Below are positions 42,001 to 49,139 of a stretch of DNA of 64,000 nt, piece by piece (within the stretch, counting starts at the first letter, position 1; each line of letters begins with the position of its first letter). Source of the DNA: Chionoecetes opilio (taxonomy: Eukaryota; Arthropoda; Malacostraca; Decapoda; Majidae). Location of the stretch: NCBI GenBank assembly GCA_016584305.1, contig JACEEZ010011991.1, positions 578,138 to 642,137 of the forward strand. Reading direction: 5' to 3'. The notes under the pieces are model-generated. The model ran no database searches and was not told where the DNA came from. It worked only from the letters and a program-made list of their open reading frames with translations. A program made the position numbers and the translations under genes.

Positions 42001-45000
42001 GCTTGGTTTCTCCCGCCGATTTGTTTGTTGTTATTGTTCAGTGGTGTTGTGACTGTAGAGTTGTGTACACTGTTATTTTGTGTACTTCTACAGGTCTGTT
42101 ATTGGTATTATCTAAGTCTAAATGATTATTTCTTAAGTGTTTTTACGGAGGAGGATACACAGACGATACCTGATAGTGAACAGATGTTCAAAGGAAGCGA
42201 TGAGGAGAAACTCAAAGATATTGTGATAACTAGGGAAATGGTGGAAGAGGGTATAGAAAAAATGAAAACATTTAAATCGCCAGGACCAGATGAAGTGTAT
42301 CCCAGGGTATTAAAGGAATGCAAGGAGGTTGTTAGTGAGTCGTTAGTGCACATTTTTAGGAAATCGGTTGAGATAGGCGATGTGCCATTATTGTGGAGGA
42401 AAGGAAATGTTGTTCCCATATTTAAGAAGGGAGACAGAGGACTAAAGTCAAATTATCGACCCGTAAGTCTAACATCAGTGGTGGGTAAATTATTGGAATC
42501 TATTATTGCAAAAAACATTAGAGAGCACTTAGATAAACATAGTTTGATCAATGATTCACAACATGGATTCACCAAGGGTAGGTCATGTCTCACCAATTTA
42601 TTGAGTTTTTATAGGAAAGTTTATGAGACGGCAGATAATGATAAGGATTATGATATAATATATTTGGACTTTAGTAAGGCATTTGACAAAGTACCACACG
42701 AGCGACTCTTAAATAAGGTTAGGGCTCATGGTATAGATGGGAAGGTTCTTCATTGGATCAGAGCTTGGCTAAGTAATAGGCAACAAAGGGTTACAATTAA
42801 TGGTTCCAAATCTGAATGGGGACTGGTGACAAGTGGAGTTCCACAAGGGTCTGTTTTGGGCCCATTACTATTTTTGATTTACATCAACGACTTGGATAGT
42901 GGGATTAGCAGTGATATCAGCAAGTTTGCTGATGATACTAAGTTAGGTAGGATTATTGGATCACAGTCTGACGTAAACATATTGCAGGGAGACTTAGATA
43001 AACTTAACGAGTGGGCAGTCAGATGGCAGATGGAATTTAATATTGATAAATGTAGCGTTATGAATGTTGGTAGAAAAAACCCTGGTAATAGATACACCAT
43101 AAGCAATGTATCGCTGAAAAGATCAGAAGGTGAAAAAGATCTTGGAGTGAGGGTGAGCCCAGACCTCCGACCTAGGAAACAATGTATTGAGGCCAGAAAT
43201 AGAGCTAATAGAGTATTAGGATTCATTACCAGAAGTGTTAAAAGTAGAAGTGCGGAAGTTATTCTAAAGCTTTATCTGGCTCTAGTCAGGCCTCACCTAG
43301 ACTATGCAGTTCAGTTTTGGTCTCCATATTACAGGATGGATATAGTGTTGTTAGAAAAAGTGCAGAGAAGGATGACCAAAATGATACAAGGGATGCGTAA
43401 CTTTAGTGATGAGAGGAGATTGAAGTTATTACAATTACACTCACTCGAGAGACGCAGAGTAAGGGGCGATCTGATAGAAGTTTTTAAGTGGATAAAGGGA
43501 TTTAATAAAGGAGAGGTAGGAAAAGTTCTTACGGCTTTTAACCAGGGTAGAACAAGAAGTAACGGATTCAAGCTGGAAAAGCGTAGATTTAGAAAGGAAA
43601 TAGGGAAAAACTGGTTCACAAATAGGGTGGTGAATGAGTGGAATGGTCTCAGTAGACAGGTAGTTAGTGCGGAGTCATTAGGGAGCTTTAAAGGGGAGCT
43701 GGATAAGTTCATGGATGGGGATGAAAGGTGGATGTAGGTAGTGTTAGGTGACAGGAACTACCACGTGTAGGCCTCGCGGCCTCTTGTAGCTTCCTTATTT
43801 TCTTATGTTCTTATGTTCTTATTATGGCTCCCAAACGTCCAGGAACACCTACTGGTGCAAGTGAAAAGAAAAGGAAGAACAATGTGTAAACTATTTCTGA
43901 GAAAATTGACCTTTTGAAGAAGTTGGATGGCCCTTTTTCCCCTTAATATATCTACGTTCTAAAAGTCGGAAAATTCCATTACTCGGCTCGGCGCTGGTCC
44001 CGAGGTTACCGAGTTTGGGAACTTCAACCTGTACTACGCTTCTTCTAAATTTCACTTGTGTTTTATCAGAGTTAACCCTATTATCAGGTAAACAGTGGCA
44101 TCATTTTAAGCATGAGACCTTAAGGTAGAATGAAATTTTCGCCTCGTTAAAAAAAGAAGACTATAAGTGTGGCGCTTATTTCAGACAGTTGATAAGCACT
44201 ATCAATAAAAAACTAAGAAAATGGCTTCAAAATGTTTCAATGTTAAAAAATGTCATATCTTTTGAACCAAGCACACAAAATGATGAATTCTACAATTTGT
44301 ATGCTTGGTTTAAAAGCTATGAACTTTTGAACATTGAAACATTTTGAAGCCATTTTCTTAGTTTTTTATTGATGGCGCTTATCAACTGTCTGAAATAACC
44401 GCCTCATATAGTCGGTTTATGGAACTGTCGCTGATGGGAATTCTTGCCGAAACAACAAACTAGAACTCTCGTCGACGTGGAAATTTTAACCTAAACTGGA
44501 CAATGGCACCTAATCTAACCTAACCTAACTGATCAAGCTAACGATAGTATTTCATCCCTGAAGGCAGAAACACTGGTAACACTTGATTAAATGTATATAT
44601 TGGGTCCTGTCATATCAAGAATTGGAACACTCGACGGCGGCGGCGAGAGTTCCGATCGGCGACAGTTCCAGTGCTCGTATTCGTAGTCACATACCATGAT
44701 TGCTGGTGGTAATTGCTATGATTTTGTTCCATTTCTACTCAGTCAAAATTATTCACTTGATCTTGTAGCTGCCATGGAAAGTACTAGAGCAATCATACAG
44801 TACTCCTATTGCAATCACAACAGAGCTGGCATGACCTATTGATTTAATAAGGACAAGACAAAAAGTGAACAATGACCACGTATAATGATGGTATGTGACT
44901 ACGAATACGGGCACAGGTACCATGCATATCAAGCTCTTAACTGACCCTTCTGGATACAGTCTTCTCCACAGGGACAGCAAGGGTGTACGTGTGTTTGTTC

Positions 45001-48000
45001 TTCCTGAGGGAGGTTGAGGGGAGGATCCGGGTGAGCAGGTGGCTGGTGTTGAGGCTGGAGGCTGCCAGGGAGGTACGCACGTCCACCTCCACTTTGCCCC
45101 TGAGTCACAACAACATAAGAACATAGCATGAGAACATAACATAAGAACATAGCATGAGAACATAACTTAGGAACATAGCATGAGGACATAACATAAGACC
45201 ATAAGAACATAGCATGAGAACATAAGACCATAAGAACATAGCATGAGAACATAACATAAGAACATAGCATGAGAACATAACATAAGACCATAGCATGAGA
45301 ACATAACATAAGAACATAGCATGAGAACATAACATAAGAACATAGCATGAGAACATAACATAAGAACATAGCATGAGAACATAACATAAGACCATAAGAA
45401 CATAGCATGATAACATAACATAAGAACATAAGGAAGCTACAAAAGGCTGGGAGACCTACACGTGGTAGTTCCTGTTACTTAACACTACCTACATCCACCT
45501 TTCATCCCCATCCATGAATTTATCCAGCCTCTTTTTAAAGCTCCCTATTGACTCCGCACTAACTACCTGACGACTGAGTCCATTCCAGTCATTCACCACC
45601 CTATTTGTGAACCAGTTTCTCCCTATTTCTTTTATAAATCTACGCTTTTCCAGCTTGAATCCGTTACTTCTTGTTCTACCCTGATGACTAGCCGTTAAGA
45701 ACTTTTCCTACGTCTCCTTTATTGTATCCCTTTATCCACTAACACTTATCCCTTGTTAACACTTATCCTCAGTCACTTACACTAACACTTATCCCTTGTT
45801 AACACTTATCCTGTCACTTACACTAACACTTATCCTGTCACTTACACTAACACTTATCCCTTGTTAACACTTATCCTGTCACTTACACTAACACTTATCC
45901 TGTCACTTACACTAACACTTATCCCTTGTTAACACTTATCCGCAGTCACTTACACTAACACTTATCCCTTGTTAACACTTATCCGCAGTCACTTACACTA
46001 ACACTTATCCCTTGTTAACACTTATCCTGTCACTTACACTAACACTTATCCTGTCACTTACACTAACACTTATCCCTTGTTAACACTTATCCGCAGTCAC
46101 TTACACTAACACTTATCCCTTGTTAACACTTATCCGCAGTCACTTACACTAACACTTATCCCTTGTTAACACTTATCCGCAGTCACTTACACTAACACTT
46201 ATCCCTTGTTAACACTTATCCGCAGTCACTTACACTAACACTTATCCCTTGTTAACACTTATCCGCAGTCACTTACACTAACACTTATCCCTTGTTAACA
46301 CTTATCCTGTCACTTACACTAACACTTATCCCTTGTTAACACTTATCCGCAGTCACTTACACTAACACTTATCCCTTGTTAACACTTATCCTGTCACTTA
46401 CACTAACACTTATCCCTTGTTAACACTTATCCGCAGTCACTTACACTAACACTTATCCCTTGTTAACACTTATCCTGTCACTTACACTAACACTTATCCC
46501 TTGTTAACACTTATCCTGTCACTTACACTAACACTTATCCCTTGTTAACACTTATCCGCAGTCACTTACTTTTTGGACATTTTCATGATGTCAGAGAGGA
46601 GGTGTGCGTGCGAGGCGTGTTGTTGGTCCTCTCCCTCCTCCTTCTGCCCCTCATTGTCTTCCTCCATACCACTGTGACTCACTCCTGACACCATAAACAT
46701 CTGCTCTTCTTCTTCTTCCTTCTCCCTGAAAAATAGTTTGGCTTCAGACATCTGACCGTATTCGTAGTCACATACCATCATTGTACGTGGTCATTGTTCA
46801 CTTTTTGTCTTGTCCTAATTAAATCAATATGTCATGCCAGCTCTGTTGTGATTGCAATAGGAGTACTGTATGATTGCTCTAGTACTTTCCATGGCAGCTA
46901 CAAGATCAAGTGAATCATTTTGACTGAGTAGAAATGGAACAAAATCATAGCAATTACCACCAGCAATCATGGTATGTGACTACGAATACGTGTAATCATC
47001 TTATATCATGCAAATGAAAACTAAACTACTGGAATGATCTGTCAGTATTTGACCCCTTGAGACCCAGAACGTAATAGCCATTGTAATTTGGGTGCCATTA
47101 GACAATTTTTTGTGAATATAAGCAATATTTTATAGATATGACCTGTTTAGTATCCTTGTCCACTAACTAATTTGGTATATTAGCCCCTTCACGCCCAGAT
47201 CTTTCCTTTGCTATATAAAATCGTCTGTTGTTAGCCATAAAATTACGAAAAGTGACTGAATATACCAAATTAGTTAGTGGACAAGGATACTAAACAGGTC
47301 ATATCTATAGAATATTGCTAAAATATTGCTAAAATATTGCAGCTCTGAAAGTGTGTCAGCAGAATACATGTAGTTACAGTGTGCGTACAGTTTTATCCAC
47401 TAACTAATTTGGTATATTAAGTGACTTCTGTTAATTTTATGGCTCGACAACAAACAATTTTTTATAGCCAAGGAAAGATCTGGGCGTGAAGGGGTTAAAA
47501 AGTCTCCGTCAATCGTAGATATTGTGACTCTATAGTGAAGATATTGTGATTGGTAGTGATGATACGAGGAGTGCACCAATCAGCTGCCCCGTAGAATAGA
47601 AGGGGAGGCAGGGGGCGTGGCTTCCTTACTGCATTTTGACCATAATAAAAAAAATAGACTATAGTTACAGTGCGTAGGGGGGTGCCTCTATATGACATTA
47701 CGTATTCTAAGTTGTCTGCCCTAAAAATGGTGGCTAAGAATATTATATCTATTTAAGAAGGGAATAAATCATCCAACATTCAAGTTTCCTCAAATTTGCA
47801 TCGTGGGGATTGATGACAGTAAAAGCCTTTAAACGTCTTATGCTCATTAGCTCATTAGTATTACCCTCATCAGTAATGTATAGTAATCTTTACCGTAGAT
47901 AACACTATAGTCGCCAGTCACTCGCCACTGCACTAATGTCGCCAGGCACAATATATTACGAATTTTAGCATCACTACAGACTTTGATGTGCCACTGAAGA

Positions 48001-48516
48001 CATGTAGTGTGATGTACATAATATAAACTACTGTGCATGCCTCTTCAGTGGCACATAAAAGTCTGTAGTGATGCTAAAATTCGCAATATATTGTACCTGG
48101 CGACTATAGTGCAGTGGCGAGTGACTGGCGACTATAGTGTTATCTAGGGTAGCTCATTAGTATTACCCTCAGCAGTAATGTACAGTAATGTAGGAGTAGG
48201 GGAGGCGGTAGCGGAGTGGTTAGCGTCTCCGACTGGCGTTCTCAGTGACCCGAGTTCGATCCCCGAAGAAAACCAAAACCTTTCTGCACCGTCGAGTGGC
48301 CTAAGAACACCCACATGCCCTGCCCATCAACTCTACCTTCGACTGCGAGTGCATCGGAGGACACAGGGGGCGGCATGAGCCTCTAATCACAGGCGTCACT
48401 ATAACAATCCAGCCTGCGCCACCATGGGCGAGGACCAACCATCACAGCCCTCAAGTGAACCTCCAGAGGCTACCATCCGAGCCCTGGATCACCACTGGCT
48501 ACAGGCGCTATAGGCA

Positions 48517-48574
<58 letters not shown>

Positions 48575-48623
48575 TAGTGTTCTCTCCAACTCACCTCATG
48601 GTAATAGTTTTGATCTTTGCCAT
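29405..48623 (-). CDS. UTP14: U3 small nucleolar RNA-associated protein 14 gene, 12 coding exons
   Basis: Nucleolar component of the SSU processome, needed for 18S rRNA maturation; in yeast it activates the helicase Dhr1. Exons: 48595-48623, 46570-46725, 44946-45099, 40327-40469, 38998-39196, 37888-38007, 35732-36529, 35256-35407, 34779-34918, 33841-33963, 32146-32242, 29405-29719. About 800 residues, close to the 771 of human UTP14A. Family marks in order: HLLSDIMKMSKK, the RNRELWRQKEMKRRYEQKAR basic helix, ARIEERMSLRHKTSKWAH, NPWL, IIREAFSDD, MPGWGDWTGP, RKDSRLGHVLYNEK, LPYPF..VKDFEASVRAPVG and RLTAPPVVIKMSTVI. A conserved block normally between exons 3 and 4 is not found, and exon 7 has frame breaks. 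Lies tail-to-tail with OSER1. Confidence 0.94.
29785..30135. repeat. CA-rich minisatellite
   Basis: Nine or so units of AACTGTTTATGTCACCATCA plus GAAACACACACA in the last UTP14 intron. Confidence 0.9.
30190..30256 (+). mobile_element. CR1-like LINE 3' tail
   Basis: CAGGAACTACCACGTGTAGG to TTCTTATG; antisense to UTP14. Confidence 0.8.
30331..30548 (-). mobile_element. piggyBac-like MITE
   Basis: Left TTAA; right end GAAGGGGTGACC. Confidence 0.8.
30655..31682. repeat. ~29-bp satellite in the last UTP14 intron
   Basis: About 35 irregular units of CATAAAACCTAAAACCCCAT plus AAAATACCCC, including CCTAAAACCC telomere-like phrases. Confidence 0.9.
31690..32108 (-). mobile_element. CR1-like LINE, 5'-truncated
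   Basis: Covers ~130 C-terminal RT codons and the 3' end; its 5' junction is ~40 bp from the UTP14 exon 11 donor. Confidence 0.85.
32146..32242 (-). CDS. UTP14: UTP14 exon 11
   Basis: LRLPHAPRKDSRLGHVLYNE, then KADVHANLRKAM: the family motif RKDxxLxxVIINEK. Donor ATG|GTGAGC. Confidence 0.95.
32272..32483 (-). mobile_element. piggyBac-like MITE
   Basis: 30 bp upstream of the exon 11 acceptor. Confidence 0.85.
32495..32935. mobile_element. Dispersed repeat R1 with nested LINE tail
   Basis: Second copy of 24825-25110, split by a CR1-like tail at 32638-32710. Confidence 0.6.
33000..33264 (-). mobile_element. LINE family 3, part 1
   Basis: Poly(T) then the same antisense 3' end as 17960-18230. 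Continues at 33753. Confidence 0.7.
33265..33752. mobile_element. Long P2-related MITE nested in LINE family 3
   Basis: Ends TACCGTAGATAACAC and GTTATCTACGGTA; interrupts the LINE copy with a TA duplication. Confidence 0.75.
33753..33830 (-). mobile_element. LINE family 3, part 2
   Basis: Resumes with GTTAACTCTTGCATTAGG, continuous with 33264. Confidence 0.7.
33841..33963 (-). CDS. UTP14: UTP14 exon 10
   Basis: EKGEAVRKDQAGGLSAAMPG, then WGDWTGPNIQMSNTKRKRFG: the LPGWGxWxGxG motif diagnostic of UTP14. Acceptor TTTGCAG, donor GG|GTGAGT. Confidence 0.96.
34043..34252 (-). mobile_element. piggyBac-like MITE
   Basis: TTAA at left, GGGGTT at right. Confidence 0.85.
34332..34515 (-). mobile_element. 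CR1-like LINE fragment
   Basis: Tail plus partial 3' coding region (CTCCTTTTAAAGCTCCCTAT on plus). Confidence 0.75.
34545..34690. mobile_element. Half copy of palindromic element P4
   Basis: Matches the left arm of 44168-44412 (AAAACTAAGAAAATGGCTTC). Confidence 0.65.
34779..34918 (-). CDS. UTP14: UTP14 exon 9
   Basis: VEPKQLMTALPDCVGEAGEA, then AEDIIREAFSDDYLMEEF: the conserved (I/L)IxEAFAxDDVxxEF motif. Donor TTCAG|GTGAGT. Confidence 0.95.
34943..35152 (-). mobile_element. piggyBac-like MITE
   Basis: 25 bp upstream of the exon 9 acceptor. Confidence 0.85.
35256..35407 (-). CDS. UTP14: UTP14 exon 8
   Basis: TVQALESLEEEGGMDKLQAA, ending KTQVDPNKFLQ; matches the family segment ending in DLxxLLxV. 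Donor CAA|GTAAGG. Its upstream intron (35408-35731) is almost wholly a LINE fragment. Confidence 0.85.
35408..35731 (+). mobile_element. CR1-like LINE fragment forming a UTP14 intron
   Basis: Homology to the LINE starts at ~35411 (AGTGGTTCAAGGGATACAAT) and ends at ~35730 (GTAGCTTCCTTATTTTCTTA). The UTP14 donor (GTAAGAAAATAAGG) and acceptor (CCACTCAG) lie at its two ends on the minus strand. Confidence 0.8.
35732..36529 (-). CDS. UTP14: UTP14 exon 7, large, low-complexity, with frame breaks
   Basis: N-terminal part in one frame contains NPWLKHLPASKTS and SFTRFKKFWEEVNRRKQADR, family-like. That frame stops at 36297, while another frame stays open as acidic DEEEGKTQEEEEEEEGQKKE. The original frame returns after a 15-bp repeat (LESEK, six units, 36052-36170) in which one unit at 36126-36139 is 14 bp. 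It then reads SMNSLDRTDQDQEALSIDDL and ends ENIDETKERAG. The phase-0 acceptor also disagrees with the NPWL frame. Either consensus errors, a real compensated frameshift, or a small unseen intron. Confidence 0.8.
36052..36170 (-). repeat. 15-bp coding repeat (LESEK)
   Basis: Six units of CTTGAATCGGAGAAG in UTP14 exon 7; the unit at 36126-36139 is one base short. Confidence 0.9.
36536..36654 (-). mobile_element. CR1-like LINE fragment, part 1
   Basis: Tail abuts the UTP14 exon 7 acceptor (TTATTACAG); interrupted by the MITE at 36655, resumes at 36867 for ~25 bp. Confidence 0.85.
36655..36866 (-). mobile_element. piggyBac-like MITE inserted in the LINE
   Basis: CCTTTTAA-CCCC ... GGGG-TTAAAGTTCC: the LINE's single TTAA is duplicated around the element. 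Confidence 0.95.
36955..37325. repeat. ~177-bp tandem repeat, two full units
   Basis: CCGTAAATTGAGGTAAAAAG and TACAGCCCCACACCCTTTCT recur 177 bp apart; 177 is a multiple of three, so a 133-codon minus frame is open by repetition. No gene is claimed. Confidence 0.85.
37487..37859 (+). mobile_element. Tigger-like non-autonomous element
   Basis: Full TIRs, TA flanks, ends 29 bp from the UTP14 exon 6 donor. Confidence 0.85.
37888..38007 (-). CDS. UTP14: UTP14 exon 6
   Basis: VMAALRENQRMYKELTGKAT followed by an acidic tract (ESEEEEDVAEG). Forty codons, phase 0 both sides. A Tigger-like MITE and a (TAA)n run follow its donor AAG|GTACGT. Confidence 0.92.
38084..38455. mobile_element. Palindromic MITE, family P1
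   Basis: As 581-960. Confidence 0.85.
38610..38825 (+). mobile_element. LINE fragment, fourth family (RT C terminus)
   Basis: Frame RYTRGHTKQLAKVRCLNNIK, then FPHSNVEVWNGLNEEVISAK and CRYGDGTL stop; typical LINE polymerase C-terminal block. Confidence 0.6.
38826..39030 (-). repeat. Duplicated 3' end of UTP14 exon 5 with donor
   Basis: TACACACACTCACACTCTTA plus TCTGTGGTAGCCCTCAAGCC occurs at ~38832-38876 and ~38984-39027, about 150 bp apart. Confidence 0.85.
38998..39196 (-). CDS. UTP14: UTP14 exon 5
   Basis: LLRRERLKKQKAELEELHKT, then LERARIEERMSLRHKTSKWA: the ERMSLKH..SKWAK core signature of the family. Donor AAGAGT|GTGAGT; the last ~40 bases and donor are duplicated at about 38830-38876. 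Confidence 0.96.
39230..39690. other. AT-rich intron sequence, nothing recognised
   Basis: Contains poly(A) at 39389-39404; no repeat family or coding signal noted. Confidence 0.4.
39722..40110 (-). mobile_element. Tigger-like element, subfamily B
   Basis: Same TIRs but a different interior (GAAAAAGCTATATTTCACCC), shared with 61725-62126. Inserted in a degraded P2 copy (39660-39721 and 40111-40262). Confidence 0.75.
40111..40262. mobile_element. Degraded palindromic MITE P2, right part
   Basis: CTGTAGTGATGCTAAAATTC and GACATTAGTGCAGTGGTGAG. Confidence 0.65.
40327..40469 (-). CDS. UTP14: UTP14 exon 4
   Basis: EVEEEAGARKAVSLQQVRER, NRELWRQKEMKRRYEQKARL, MNKSKSRK: the basic helix ending in KIKSKKY in other UTP14 proteins. 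Acceptor CCCCTCAG, donor GAAA|GTGAGT. Confidence 0.93.
40486..40815. repeat. Tandem repeat next to UTP14 exon 4 acceptor
   Basis: Irregular units of ACAACATAAGGAACACCTAA; the ACATAAGGA core resembles the LINE tail, and a full tail follows at 40812. Confidence 0.8.
40812..40985 (-). mobile_element. CR1-like LINE fragment, degenerate
   Basis: AAGGAAGCTACAAGAGGCTG then eroded RT C-terminal sequence. Confidence 0.65.
41040..41290 (-). other. Long broken frame of unknown origin
   Basis: Minus frame EVSYYVVNLLKGRMEVEQLH, then FPGASTVLQTLESQNHAQSV, one stop, then EVYSLLQGAKLLEGKK. Looks once-coding; possibly a transposon remnant. Confidence 0.35.
41328..41638. mobile_element. pogo/Tigger-type MITE, another subfamily
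   Basis: Ends ACAGTAAAACTCTCATATTC and CGAATACGAGTGGGTTTACT-GTA. Confidence 0.65.
41640..41692 (-). mobile_element. CR1-like LINE 3' tail
   Basis: AAGGAAGCTACAAGAGGCCG match. Confidence 0.75.
41853..44033 (+). mobile_element. Tigger-like element carrying a transposase start, split by a LINE
   Basis: TIRs TACAGGTTGAAGTTCCCAAA / complement and TA duplication. After the LINE, 43824-43935 encodes MAPKRPGTPTGASEKKRKNN, a stop, then TISEKIDLLKKLDG, the start of a CENP-B/jerky-type HTH transposase. The rest is deleted. Confidence 0.85.
42112..43821 (+). mobile_element. CR1-like non-LTR retrotransposon with RT domain
   Basis: Frame from ~42112 to stop at 43737 (about 540 codons). RT motifs: A YLDFSKAFDKVPH, B SGVPQGSVLGPLLFLIYIND, C KFADDTKLG (42925-42936). 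C-terminal block ends [11 protein letters not shown]. The 3' end has an (TTCTTATG)2-3 octamer tail, as CR1/L2-type LINEs do. The endonuclease and any ORF1 are missing, so it is 5'-truncated; the first ~29 codons of the open frame belong to the host element. Confidence 0.9.
44168..44412. mobile_element. Palindromic element P4
   Basis: Arms GGCGCTTATTTCAGACAGTT ... AATGGCTTCAAAATGTTTCA and complement. Confidence 0.8.
44430..44672. mobile_element. Repeat with CGGCGGCGAGAGTTCC ends and CCTAA runs
   Basis: Inverted relative to 18305-18480; contains AACCTAACCTAACT. Confidence 0.6.
44676..44909 (+). mobile_element. MITE T1 (234 bp)
   Basis: TIRs CGTATTCGTAGTCACATACC and complement. Inverted copy at 46757-46990. 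Confidence 0.85.
44946..45099 (-). CDS. UTP14: UTP14 exon 3
   Basis: KGKVEVDVRTSLAASSLNTS, HLLTRILPSTSLRKNKHTYT, LAVPVEKTVSRR: matches the segment of the family ending in a basic VELPL-like motif. Phase 0 donor AGG|GTCAGT. The acceptor GACTCAG is abutted by LINE-tail-derived repeats. Confidence 0.88.
45103..45430. repeat. 21-bp tandem repeat at UTP14 exon 3 acceptor
   Basis: Units of AACATAAGAACATAGCATGAG; the AACATAAG octamer is the LINE tail octamer. Confidence 0.9.
45430..45740 (-). mobile_element. CR1-like LINE, 5'-truncated
   Basis: 3' end and ~85 codons of RT C terminus, contiguous with the 21-bp array. Confidence 0.85.
45741..46566. repeat. 43-bp satellite
   Basis: CACTTACACTAACACTTATC plus CCTTGTTAACACTTATCCGCAGT; shorter CTGT variants interspersed. 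Ends at the UTP14 exon 2 donor, whose GTAAGTGAC is the unit's GTCACTTAC in reverse. Confidence 0.9.
46570..46725 (-). CDS. UTP14: UTP14 exon 2
   Basis: Acceptor TTTTTCAG. Acidic stretch REKEEEEEQMF, then EEDNEGQKEEGEDQQHASHA and HLLSDIMKMSKK, which matches the ERKHQKLLEAI-type start of the UTP14 domain. Donor AAAAA|GTAAGT. Confidence 0.88.
46757..46990 (-). mobile_element. MITE T1, inverted copy
   Basis: Reverse complement of 44676-44909. Confidence 0.85.
47052..47498 (-). mobile_element. piggyBac-like MITE with another copy inserted in it
   Basis: Outer copy 47052-47180 and ~47395-47498; inner plus-strand copy begins TTAGCCCCTTCACGCCC and is truncated by CTAAAATATTG repeats. Confidence 0.65.
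47525..47666 (-). mobile_element. Half copy of palindromic MITE P1
   Basis: Right arm only. Confidence 0.8.
47891..48151. mobile_element. Palindromic MITE, family P2
   Basis: As 6316-6575; flanks repeat CTCATTAGTATTACCCTCA on both sides (47850-47868 and 48153-48171). Confidence 0.8.
48196..48571 (+). mobile_element. tRNA-derived SINE with poly(A) tail
   Basis: Box A-like TAGCGGAGTGGTTAGCG (48209) and box B-like GAGTTCGATCCC (48252) spaced as in a class II tRNA, a ~250-bp unrelated body and ~50 A residues at 48519-48570. Not a functional tRNA: no matching acceptor arm was found. Confidence 0.75.
48595..48623 (-). CDS. UTP14: UTP14 exon 1
   Basis: Encodes MAKIKTITM plus two bases; donor ATGAG|GTGAGT. 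An in-frame TGA lies 48 bases upstream with no ATG between, supporting this start. A SINE with its poly(A) ends about 24 bp inside the intron. Confidence 0.7.
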
Positions 48624-48714
48624 GATGTTGTTATAAAGTGTGTTTGGCACCGTCTTACTACTAATGCTTCAGGTCTTCTTCTTCTTGTGACCTTTTCTGC
48701 TAATTATCCCTTTG

Positions 48715-48788
48715 TAGGTCGTCTGTCAAGCTAAAGGTGCTGCGGCAGACCAAGGAACGCAGGGAGTCTCGGCATAGAAGGTCCTGCA
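48715..48788 (-). other. Conserved-looking non-repeat block upstream of UTP14
   Basis: Acceptor-like TTTTTGCAG then CRDSLRSLVCRSTFSLTDDL in one minus frame. Could be a UTP14 5' UTR exon or a chance frame. Confidence 0.25.
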
Positions 48789-48892
48789 AAAATAAAGGTT
48801 GATATTATTACTACAAGGGCAGATGGTACAGCCCACCGCAACTCTGCCTATGACGGCCAACAGTCTTCAAAGGCATCAAGGGTAAGGTAAGG

Positions 48893-49048
48893 GTTTACGG
48901 TCATTTCGTCCACACGTCAATTCGCCCACAAGACATTTCGCCCACATGTAAGAGTCAATTCGCCCACTCTAAAGTGAAACGTGTGGGCGAACTGACTCTT
49001 ACATGTGCCGTGGGCGAATTGACGTGTGGGCGAAATGACCGGTAACCC
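48893..49048. mobile_element. Fold-back element
   Basis: GGTCATTTCGTCCACACGTC and GACGTGTGGGCGAAATGACC ends; repeated GGCGAATTGAC motifs. Confidence 0.75.
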
Positions 49049-49139
49049 TTATCTACTACTTCTAGGACATTATAGCTCACTGCAACCCTGCCTGTGACGG
49101 CCAACAGTCTTCACAGGCCTCAAGGGTACAAATACCTGT

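Larger units (their letters stand above)
41768..44165. mobile_element. MITE M1 split by a Tigger-like element
   Basis: Outer parts 41768-41852 and 44034-44165 join to the sequence seen intact at 7104-7320. Confidence 0.85.

Noticed and set aside
45105..45429. 166- and 103-codon Met/Leu/Cys-rich frames
   Set aside because: Translations of the 21-bp tandem repeat; no start context or conservation.
48200..48275. Functional tRNA gene
   Set aside because: Box A and B are present but the acceptor stem does not pair and a SINE body with poly(A) follows.
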